Source: Actinomycetota bacterium
Lineage (GTDB): Bacteria > Actinomycetota > Acidimicrobiia > Acidimicrobiales > Iamiaceae
Assembly (NCBI GenBank): GCA_016185275.1
Contig: JACPNX010000014.1
Coordinates: forward strand, 1-64,000
Reading direction: 5' to 3'
DNA: 64,000 nucleotides
Shown: in pieces, positions 57,972 to 64,000 of the stretch
Layout of the letters: each line of letters begins with the position of its first letter
How positions within the stretch are numbered: the stretch's first letter is position 1
Notes under the pieces: model-generated
Databases searched by the model: none
What the model was told of the DNA's origin: nothing
What the model saw: the letters and a program-made list of their open reading frames with translations, nothing else
Translations under genes and position numbers: made by a program

Positions 57972-58670
57972 ATGGCCGAACCACCGCACCTGCGGGTCGT
58001 GAGCCTCGTGCCGTCGGTGACCGAGACGCTCCACGGCTGGGGGATCGACCCGGTGGCCTGCACGCGCTTCTGCGAGCGGCCGGACCTGCCGCACGTCGGC
58101 GGCACGAAGGATCCCGACCTGGCCGCCATCGTCGCGCTGCACGCCGATCTGGTGGTGATGTGCGACGAGGAGAACCGCGAGGAGGACGCCCTGGCGCTCA
58201 CGGCGGCTGGCATCGCGGTCCACTCCTGCTCGCCGCGGACCGTCTCGGGCGTGGCTCGCGCGCTGGAGGGGTTGGCGACGGCGGTGGGCGCGGGCGTGCG
58301 GCCCCTGCCCGGCCTGCCGGCTCCGGCGCCGGTGGAGCGGCGCGCGTTCGTGCCGATCTGGAGGCGGCCGTGGATGACGCTGTCGGCCGACACGTACGGC
58401 TCCTCGCTGCTCGCCCACCTGGGCGTGGGCAACGTCTTCGGCGGCGCCGCCCTGCGCTATCCGGAGGTGGACCTGGCCGGTGCCGCCCGGCGGCGCCCGG
58501 ACCTCGTCATCGCACCCAGCGAGCCGTACCCGTTCGGGCCGCGCCATGTCGCCGAGCTGTCCCAGGTCGCCCCCGTGGTCCTGGTGGACGGAGCGGACCT
58601 GTTCTGGTGGGGCGTCCGCACGCCCGCCGCCCTGGAGCGGCTGCGCGCGCGCCTGGACCAAGTGGCGTGA
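57972..58670 (+). CDS. BtuF/FhuD-like metal-cofactor receptor fold protein, no signal peptide
   Basis: The 232-aa product has the helical-backbone metal receptor fold: LRVVSLVPSVTETLHGWGID at the start, HVGGTKDPDLAAIVALHADL, DLVVMCDEENREEDALAL, then the second lobe with TYGSSLLAHLGVGNVFGGAA and PDLVIAPSEPYPFG. Such receptors normally deliver cobalamin or siderophores to ABC importers, but no signal peptide or lipobox is visible and no permease is nearby. It may be an intracellular binder. ATG start 7 bases after the PH gene. Confidence 0.82.
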   Translation: MAEPPHLRVVSLVPSVTETLHGWGIDPVACTRFCERPDLPHVGGTKDPDLAAIVALHADLVVMCDEENREEDALALTAAGIAVHSCSPRTVSGVARALEGLATAVGAGVRPLPGLPAPAPVERRAFVPIWRRPWMTLSADTYGSSLLAHLGVGNVFGGAALRYPEVDLAGAARRRPDLVIAPSEPYPFGPRHVAELSQVAPVVLVDGADLFWWGVRTPAALERLRARLDQVA

Positions 58671-58675
58671 CGCGA

Positions 58676-58706
58676 GCGAGCCCCGACCACCTGGGTCGGG
58701 GCTCGC
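58676..58706. terminator. Hairpin terminator between convergent genes
   Basis: A perfect 13-bp stem, gcgagccccgacc with ggtcggggctcgc, over the loop acctg, sits between the metal-receptor gene and the convergent DUF6458 gene. Confidence 0.85.
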
Positions 58707-58748
58707 CTTCGCGTCGGCCGGCGGAAGGGGGTGCCGGCGGTTGCGGGT

Positions 58749-58970
58749 TCAGATGGGGTCGTTGTAGACCCGGCGCTGCTCGACGTGGGCGACGTCGCCG
58801 CGACCCCGTGTCGACAGCATGTAGACGAGCGACACGACGAAGCCGACGGCGCCGGCGATCATCAGGATGACGCCGATCGTGGCGAGGTCGACGTTGTTGA
58901 TGTTGTCGGTGATGGCGTACTTCAACACCGCACCGATCACGAAGAGCAGGATGCTCACTCCGACCGTCAT
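58749..58970 (-). CDS. DUF6458 family small membrane protein
   Basis: The 73-aa product has two membrane helices (~2-20 and 30-50: VSILLFVIGAVLKYAI and LATIGVILMIAGAVGFVVSL) separated by a short loop, with a charged tail. It matches the small actinobacterial DUF6458 proteins; function unknown. The ATG follows AGGAGG by 6 bases, so translation is SD-led, unlike most genes here. A longer in-frame start at 59066 is not supported. Confidence 0.82.
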   Translation of the reverse strand: MTVGVSILLFVIGAVLKYAITDNINNVDLATIGVILMIAGAVGFVVSLVYMLSTRGRGDVAHVEQRRVYNDPI

Positions 58971-59087
58971 GGGTTCCTCCTGTGCTGCGCCGCCCTCGGG
59001 CGGGGGCGATCCTTGGCTGCGCCACCTGTACCCGGCGGTGTCGAGCCGGATGACCACGCCGGTCACCGTGCCGGCGCGGCTCGTCTC

Positions 59088-60158
59088 TCAGCGTGACCTC
59101 GCCGTCGCTCCGGATGCGGCTCGGGCGGCGGTCGTGGCGGCGACGGCCCCGTCGACGGCGCGCACCTTCCAGCCGTCGTGCAGCGCCCCCCTCTCGGTCA
59201 GGGCCACCACGCACCCGCCGAAGCCGGCTCCGGTCAGCCGGGCGCCGTGGACGCCCGCCGTCGCGCCGAGGTGCTCGACGAGGGCGTCCAACGCGGGAGT
59301 CGAGACCTCGAAGTCGTCACGCAGGCTGGCATGGCTGGCCGCCATCAGCGCCCCGGCCGCGGCGGCGTCGCCGGACCGCAGCGCGGTGGCGCAGGCGCGC
59401 ACCCGCTCGTTCTCCGCGAGCACGTGGCGGGCCCGGCGCCTGAGCACCGGCTCGGCCAATGCCGCCTCGTCGCCCGGTGCCAGCAGCCGCAGCGGGCCGA
59501 GCGCCGCCTCGGCCGCCGTCACCTCGGCGCGCCGCTGGGCGTAGGCCGAACCGGCCAGCCGCCGTGGCTCGCCGGAGTGGACGACGACCACGTCGACGCC
59601 TTCGGGCAGCGGCACCGGTTCCACCAATAGGCCGGTGCAGTCGATCAGCAGGGCGTGCCCGGCCACGCCGGCCACCGAGGCCAGCTGGTCCATGATCCCG
59701 CAGGGCACGCCCGACGCCCACTGCTCGGCCCGCTGGCACAGCCGGGCCAGGGCGACATGGGGCCAGGGCCCGGGCTCGGCGTCGAGGGCGAGCGCCACGG
59801 CGACCTCGAGCGCGGCGCTGGAGGACAGACCCGCACCGACCGGCAGCGTCGTGGCCACCTCGCCTTCGAGACCGTGCGCGGGCCCCAGCTCGTGGGTCAC
59901 GCCCGCGACGTAGCGCGCCCAGTCGGGCACGACGACGCCGGGCCCGGGGTCGGGAGTCAGGGCGAGCAGCGCCGGCTCCGGTTCGGTGTCGGAGGTCAGA
60001 CGGATGGAGGGGCCGCGCCGCCGCCCGCGGATCGTCGTGGCGAGATGGATCGCCATCGGCAGCACGAGCCCGCCGGTGGTGTCGGTGTGGTCCCCGATGA
60101 GGTTGACCCGGCCGGGGGCGACGGCCAGGACGGGAGGGGGCGCGGGGTCGGCGGCCAT
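59088..60158 (-). CDS. galK: Galactokinase
   Basis: The 356-aa GHMP kinase phosphorylates galactose. The signature GRVNLIGDHTDTTGGLVLPM is at ~17-36 (Asp replaces the usual Glu of GEHTDY). LPVGAGLSSSAALEVAVALA is the GHMP ATP loop, CGIMDQLASVAG holds the catalytic Asp, and GARLTGAGFGGCVVAL the third motif. No galT or galE neighbour is present, so it may serve sugar salvage alone. The ATG 60158 has TACCGT ending 9 nt upstream on the minus strand; the longer frame is rejected. Confidence 0.92.
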   Translation of the reverse strand: MAADPAPPPVLAVAPGRVNLIGDHTDTTGGLVLPMAIHLATTIRGRRRGPSIRLTSDTEPEPALLALTPDPGPGVVVPDWARYVAGVTHELGPAHGLEGEVATTLPVGAGLSSSAALEVAVALALDAEPGPWPHVALARLCQRAEQWASGVPCGIMDQLASVAGVAGHALLIDCTGLLVEPVPLPEGVDVVVVHSGEPRRLAGSAYAQRRAEVTAAEAALGPLRLLAPGDEAALAEPVLRRRARHVLAENERVRACATALRSGDAAAAGALMAASHASLRDDFEVSTPALDALVEHLGATAGVHGARLTGAGFGGCVVALTERGALHDGWKVRAVDGAVAATTAARAASGATARSR

Positions 60159-60167
60159 GGGGGCCGG

Positions 60168-60173
60168 ACGGTA
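60168..60173 (-). promoter_or_regulatory. -10 box TACCGT of galK
   Basis: On the minus strand TACCGT ends 9 nt before ATG 60158. Confidence 0.5.
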
Positions 60174-60232
60174 GACCCGGTCCGCACCGGCGTCACTTGA
60201 CCGCCCGGTCGAGTCGCGTGGACCATGGCGGC

Positions 60233-61171
60233 GTGCCACTCACGCCGCCGAACGCATCCGGGATCGAGCTCTACTACGAGGAGCACGGCGACCCTTCGGG
60301 GATCCCGCTGTTGCTCGTCATGGGCCTCGGCGCCCAGTCGATCGCCTGGGACGACGCGCTCGTCGACCTCCTCGTCCAGCGGGGAGGTCGCGTGGTGCGC
60401 TTCGACAACCGCGACGTCGGCCTGTCCACGAAGACCGAAGCCGACGTCGACGTCACCACTGCGTTCCTGTCGATGGTCGCGGGCGAGCACGTCGACGTGC
60501 CGTACCTGCTCGACGACATGGCTGCGGACGCGGCCTCCCTGCTCGATCACCTGGGGCTCGAGTCGGCGCACGTGGTCGGCGCCTCCATGGGCGGGATGAT
60601 CGCCCAGGCCCTCACGATCGGGTACCCCGACCGAGTGCGGAGCCTCACGTCGATCATGTCCACCACGGGCGACCGGGATGTCGGCCAGCCGAGTCCGGAC
60701 GTGGCGCCGATCCTGATCCAGGCGCGCCCGGTGGACCGCGAGGCCGCCATCGAGCAGGGCGTCGTCACCTCCCGGCTGATCGCGTCCCGGGACCACTTCG
60801 ACGAACCCCGAACCAGGGAACGGGTCGCCGCCGCCTACGACCGCGCCTTCCACCCCAAGGGCGTCGGTCTGCAGCTGCTGGCGATCGTCGCCTCGCCGTC
60901 GCGCACGGAGGCGCTGCGCGAGGTCCGGGTGCCTGCACTGGTCGTCCACGGCGACGCCGATCCGCTGGTCCATCCGAGCGGTGGCCTGCGCACCGCCGAG
61001 GCCATCCCGGGGGCGCGCCTCGAGATGGTCCCCGGGATGGGCCACGACCTGCCGGAGGCCCACTGGCCCCGGATCGTCGACGCCATCTGGGACATCGTCG
61101 AGCGGGCCGAGAGCGAGCGGACCGCGGCCGATCCCGGTGCCGCCGCCGGGCAGGCGCCGGCGCCGGCCTGA
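60233..61171 (+). CDS. Alpha/beta hydrolase (haloperoxidase/esterase-like)
   Basis: The 312-aa protein has the alpha/beta hydrolase fold: [20 protein letters not shown] (oxyanion region), [13 protein letters not shown], the nucleophile elbow [14 protein letters not shown] (GASMGG) and [14 protein letters not shown] with the acid. [12 protein letters not shown] carries the final His. It resembles actinobacterial esterase/aclacinomycin-methylesterase-like enzymes. Start uncertain: GTG 60197, 60218 or 60233. The last is used because GACCAT ends 6 nt upstream with TTGACC as a -35. The CoA-transferase gene follows after 10 bases. Confidence 0.85.
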   Translation: MPLTPPNASGIELYYEEHGDPSGIPLLLVMGLGAQSIAWDDALVDLLVQRGGRVVRFDNRDVGLSTKTEADVDVTTAFLSMVAGEHVDVPYLLDDMAADAASLLDHLGLESAHVVGASMGGMIAQALTIGYPDRVRSLTSIMSTTGDRDVGQPSPDVAPILIQARPVDREAAIEQGVVTSRLIASRDHFDEPRTRERVAAAYDRAFHPKGVGLQLLAIVASPSRTEALREVRVPALVVHGDADPLVHPSGGLRTAEAIPGARLEMVPGMGHDLPEAHWPRIVDAIWDIVERAESERTAADPGAAAGQAPAPA

Positions 61172-61181
61172 GGCGGTCGAG

Positions 61182-62336
61182 ATGGGACCGCTGGCCGGCA
61201 TCCGGGTGATCGAGATCGCAGGCATCGGGCCGGGTCCGTTCTGCGCCATGGTGCTCGCCGACCTCGGAGCCGAGGTCGTGCGGGTGGATCGCGCCGCGAG
61301 CGTGACGGGCTCGGGGGCCGGAGCCGACGCGCCTCCGCCCGCAGACGTCATGAACCGCGGCCGGCGCTCGATCGGCGTGGACCTGAAGCACCCCGACGGC
61401 GTGGCCACCGTCCTTCGCCTCGTCGAGTCCGCCGACGCGCTGATCGAAGGCTTCCGGCCCGGGGTCATGGAACGCCTCCGGCTCGGGCCCGACGCGTGCC
61501 ACGAGCGCAACCCGCGCCTGGTCTACGGGCGCATGACCGGTTGGGGGCAGGACGGCCCGTACGCCGCCGCCGCCGGCCACGACATCAACTACATCGCGCT
61601 GGCGGGCGCCCTCGACCCGATCGGGCGCCGCGGCGAGGCACCCGTCCCGCCGCTGAACCTCGTCGGCGACTTCGGGGGCGGCGGCATGCTGCTCGCGCTC
61701 GGCGTCTGCGCGGCGCTCGTCGAAGCCGGCCGCTCCGGTCAGGGTCAGGTGGTCGACGCCGCGATGGTGGACGGCGCAGCCCTGCTCACCACCATGTTCC
61801 ATGCCTTCCGGGCCATGGGCATCTGGCACGACGAGCGGGGCACGAACCTGCTCGACACCGGCGCCCACTTCTACGACGTCTACGAGTGCGCGGACGGCCG
61901 CTACGTCTCGATCGGCTCCATCGAGCCGCAGTTCTACGCCGAGCTGCTCCGGCTCACCGGCCTCGAGGGCACCGACCTGCCTTGGCAGATGGACCGGGCG
62001 CAGTGGCCGGCGATGAAGGAGCACCTCGCCGGCGTCTTCCGCACCAAGACCCGCGACGAGTGGTGCGCGCTCATGGAGGGCAGCGACGTCTGCTTCGCCC
62101 CGGTGCTGTCGCTGGCCGAGGCTCCGAGCCACCCGCACAACGTCCACCGAGGCACCTTCACCGAGGTCGCAGGCGTCGTGCAGCCGGCGCCGGCGCCCCG
62201 CTTCGACCGGACACCGGCCGGAATCGGCGCACCTCCGCCGCACGCGGGCCAGCACACCGACGAGGTCTTGGCCGCGTGGGCCGGTCTCGACGGCGACGAC
62301 ATCGCCAAGCTGCGCGAGTCGGGCGCGGTCGCGTAG
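61182..62336 (+). CDS. Alpha-methylacyl-CoA racemase-type CoA transferase (CaiB/BaiF)
   Basis: The 384-aa family III CoA-transferase resembles alpha-methylacyl-CoA racemase. It shows [87 protein letters not shown] (His and Asp of the racemase site) and [16 protein letters not shown]. It epimerises 2-methylacyl-CoA, as in sterol side-chain or branched fatty-acid breakdown. It is preceded by a hydrolase with a 10-base gap, so the two are probably co-transcribed. Confidence 0.9.
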   Translation: MGPLAGIRVIEIAGIGPGPFCAMVLADLGAEVVRVDRAASVTGSGAGADAPPPADVMNRGRRSIGVDLKHPDGVATVLRLVESADALIEGFRPGVMERLRLGPDACHERNPRLVYGRMTGWGQDGPYAAAAGHDINYIALAGALDPIGRRGEAPVPPLNLVGDFGGGGMLLALGVCAALVEAGRSGQGQVVDAAMVDGAALLTTMFHAFRAMGIWHDERGTNLLDTGAHFYDVYECADGRYVSIGSIEPQFYAELLRLTGLEGTDLPWQMDRAQWPAMKEHLAGVFRTKTRDEWCALMEGSDVCFAPVLSLAEAPSHPHNVHRGTFTEVAGVVQPAPAPRFDRTPAGIGAPPPHAGQHTDEVLAAWAGLDGDDIAKLRESGAVA

Positions 62337-62389
62337 CCGAGCACGAGCGGCGCGCCGGGGCGGCGCGAGGAGCCACGGCGGCACCCGGA

Positions 62390-62395
62390 TAGCGT
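62390..62395 (+). promoter_or_regulatory. -10 box TAGCGT, leaderless
   Basis: TAGCGT ends 8 nt before GTG 62404. Confidence 0.6.
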
Positions 62396-62403
62396 CCGAG
62401 GCC

Positions 62404-63225
62404 GTGCCCACCGTCGTGTGCTTCCACGCCCACCCCGACGACGAGTCGATCGCCACCGCCGGGCTCATGGCGCGGGCCAGCGCCGCGGGCCACCGGGTCG
62501 TGCTCGTCGTCGCCACCAGAGGCGAGCGCGGCACGCCGGTCCCCGGGGTGCTCGCCGACGGCGAGGACCTGTCACTGCGCCGGACGGCCGAGACCTACGA
62601 GTCGGCCCGGCGGGTCGGGGCGCAGCGCGTCGAGTTCCTCGGGTTCGTCGACTCCGACATGATGGGCGAACCGGCCAACGAGGAGCCGTGGACGTTCTGG
62701 CAGGCCGACGTCGACCACGCCGCCCGGCGCCTCTCCGTCATCCTCGACGAGGAGCGAGCCGACCTGCTGACCGTCTACGACGACAACGGCGGCTACGGGC
62801 ACCCCGACCACATCCAGGTGCACCGGGTCGGCACCCGCGCCGCGTCGATGGCCGGCACCCCGGTGGTGTTCGAAAGCACCATGAACCGCACGTTCATCCA
62901 GCGCCGGATGGAGGAGATGCCCGTCCCCGTCGAGAGCACCGGCGGTGACACGGCGGCACCGTCGGGTCCACCCGATGTGTCGAACCTCGGAAAGCCCGAA
63001 GAGGAGATCACCCACCGCGTCGACGTGCGGGCCGTGCTCGATCGCAAGCGGGCCGCCATGGAGGCGCACGAGAGCCAGATCGCGCCGGACCACTTCCTGC
63101 TGGCGATGGCGCCGGAGGTCTTCGCCGAGGCCATGGGGACCGAGTGGTTCATCCTCCACGCCGGCGACGTCTCTGCGGGCTCGTGGGTCGCCGAGCTGTT
63201 CGAGCCCCACCAGCCCGGCGCCTGA
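62404..63225 (+). CDS. PIG-L/LmbE family deacetylase
   Basis: The 273-aa zinc hydrolase has the motif AHPDDES (9-15) and a late GHPDHIQVHR (~134-143), the metal ligands of the PIG-L family that includes MshB and Mca of mycothiol metabolism and GlcNAc-PI deacetylases. The middle segment VEFLGFVDSDMMGEPANEEP resembles the Mca/MshB class. It could deacetylate a mycothiol precursor or conjugate, but substrate is undecided. GTG start with -10 box. Its last five codons and stop form the first copy of a 43-bp triplication. Confidence 0.87.
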   Translation: MPTVVCFHAHPDDESIATAGLMARASAAGHRVVLVVATRGERGTPVPGVLADGEDLSLRRTAETYESARRVGAQRVEFLGFVDSDMMGEPANEEPWTFWQADVDHAARRLSVILDEERADLLTVYDDNGGYGHPDHIQVHRVGTRAASMAGTPVVFESTMNRTFIQRRMEEMPVPVESTGGDTAAPSGPPDVSNLGKPEEEITHRVDVRAVLDRKRAAMEAHESQIAPDHFLLAMAPEVFAEAMGTEWFILHAGDVSAGSWVAELFEPHQPGA

Positions 63226-63339
63226 TCGACCGGCGGCGGTCCGGTCCGGCCATCAGCCCGGCGCCTGATCGACCGGCGGCGGTCCGGTCCGGCCATCAGC
63301 CCGGCGCCTGATCGACCGGCGGCGGTACGGTCCGGCCAT
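63211..63339. repeat. 43-bp tandem triplication spanning gene end and next promoter
   Basis: Three copies (63211-63253, 63254-63296, 63297-63339). Each carries cagcccggcgcctga (end of the PIG-L gene) and, 12-28 bases later, tNcggtccggccat. Copies one and two read TCCGGT and end in atc. Copy three reads TACGGT and ends in atg, i.e. only it has a -10 box and start codon. Confidence 0.95.
63326..63331 (+). promoter_or_regulatory. -10 box TACGGT, only in repeat copy three
   Basis: TACGGT ends 6 nt before ATG 63338. In the two earlier repeat copies the second base is C. Confidence 0.6.
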
Positions 63340-64000
63340 GCCCGACCGCTGGACCCACACCGGCTACGCCCAGCAGCTCCACTTCGGGCCCGGAGCCGTC
63401 GAGGAGGTGCCCGACGTGCTGCGCGCGCTGGGCGCCCGCCGGGCCATGTTGGTCACGACCGCCGGGCGGGCCGCATCGGCCGACGGCCGGCGCCTCCAGG
63501 CGCGGCTGGGCCGGTCCCTGGCGTCGACGTTCGACGGCGTGTCGTCGCACGTGCCCGCGCCGGCGGTGCACGCCGCCGTGCAACAGGCCCGGCGCGACGG
63601 AGCCGACGCGGTCGTGTCCTTCGGTGGTGGGTCGTGCGCCGACCTCGGCAAGGCGGTCTGCTTCTTCACCGAGGCCGAGCAGGGCACGCCGGGCGCATCG
63701 TTCGCCGACCGGCCCGCGCTGTGGCACGTGGCCGTACCCACCACCTACTCGGGCGCGGAGCTCACGCCCTTCTTCGGGATGACCGACCCCTCCACCGGCC
63801 AGAAGTCCGGTGCCGGAGGCCCGACCATCGCGCCGATCGCCACTGTGCATGACCCGGTCCTCACGCTGTCGACGCCGCCTCGCGTCAGCGCCGAGACGGG
63901 CATGAACGCACTGGCGCACTGCGTCGAGGTGGCGTGGTCACCGGCGCGCACCCCCGAAGCCGAGGCGATCGCTCTGTCGGGCGCGGCGCAGGTCTTCCAC
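63338..64000 (+). CDS. Iron-containing alcohol dehydrogenase / maleylacetate reductase-like, cut by window end
   Basis: The first 221 residues are present and the C-terminus is beyond the window. The N-terminal cofactor domain has HFGPGAVEEVPDVLRALGAR and VVSFGGGSCADLGKAVCFFT (GGGS near 90-95). AVPTTYSGAELTPFFGMTD then follows, and ETGMNALAHCVEVAWSP holds the first metal His. The family reduces ketones or maleylacetate with NAD(P)H. The T-Y-S-G segment favours maleylacetate-reductase-like members of aromatic breakdown. ATG is the third copy of a repeat-borne start with its own -10 box. Confidence 0.87.
   Translation, partial: MPDRWTHTGYAQQLHFGPGAVEEVPDVLRALGARRAMLVTTAGRAASADGRRLQARLGRSLASTFDGVSSHVPAPAVHAAVQQARRDGADAVVSFGGGSCADLGKAVCFFTEAEQGTPGASFADRPALWHVAVPTTYSGAELTPFFGMTDPSTGQKSGAGGPTIAPIATVHDPVLTLSTPPRVSAETGMNALAHCVEVAWSPARTPEAEAIALSGAAQVFH

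Overview
The window is about 72% G+C, gene-dense DNA from an actinobacterium; I infer class Acidimicrobiia (Iamia/Ilumatobacter-like) or a close relative. This rests on a NucS mismatch-repair nuclease, a mycobacterial-type Kgd, a UvrD2-type HRDC helicase, an F420-type luciferase-like oxidoreductase, small actinobacterial families (DUF2505, DUF6458, AMIN-like) and frequent GTG starts. It holds about 60 protein genes and no recognisable tRNA, rRNA, CRISPR array, prophage or insertion sequence. No stretch longer than 300 bases lacks a gene.

Layout. 0.1-7 kb: alpha/beta hydrolase, SnoaL-like and TetR genes, an RDD membrane protein, a G+C-rich microsatellite tract, an odd alkaline-phosphatase-superfamily protein, then two toxin-antitoxin-like modules (XRE/nucleotidyltransferase and VapBC). 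7-27 kb: Bax-inhibitor-like protein and acyl-CoA chemistry (acyl-CoA synthetase, acyl-CoA dehydrogenase, SDR plus MaoC resembling a split MFE-2, enoyl-CoA hydratase), a MarR/MFS efflux pair, F420- and flavin-dependent oxidoreductases, a geranylgeranyl-reductase-like enzyme, VanW, NucS, a VOC protein, an ABC1 kinase and a divergent PEP-utilising protein. 27-34 kb: a PAS/GAF/SpoIIE phosphatase and the sulfate-activation cluster cysQ / cysD-cysN-cysC. 34-41 kb: EttA, an AMIN-like secreted protein, the preQ0/preQ1 operon queC-queE-queD-queF and an amidohydrolase. 41-52 kb: OB-fold protein and APC permease, kgd, a DUF559 nuclease flanked by direct repeats, a HAD hydrolase, an NYN RNase-S1-lysine-rich-tail protein, xthA and a thioesterase. 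52-64 kb: a Tat-exported phosphoesterase with a LAXTG-like signal in a uvrD2 operon, a PH/SHOCT protein, a metal-receptor-like protein, galK, a hydrolase, an AMACR-type CoA transferase, a PIG-L deacetylase and a truncated iron-type alcohol dehydrogenase.

Two features cut across the window. First, at least twenty genes have an actinobacterial -10 box (TANNNT or a close variant) ending 6-9 nt before the start codon, so leaderless transcription looks like the rule; I used this to choose starts. Second, short tandem duplications repeatedly cover gene ends or junctions: after galK's neighbour PIG-L, between cysD and cysN, and at the 3' ends of the hydratase and cysQ. The most unusual are an 80-bp duplication between cysD and cysN that makes two 26-codon ORFs linked by TGATG stop-start overlaps, and a 43-bp triplication in which only the last copy carries a working -10 box and start codon.
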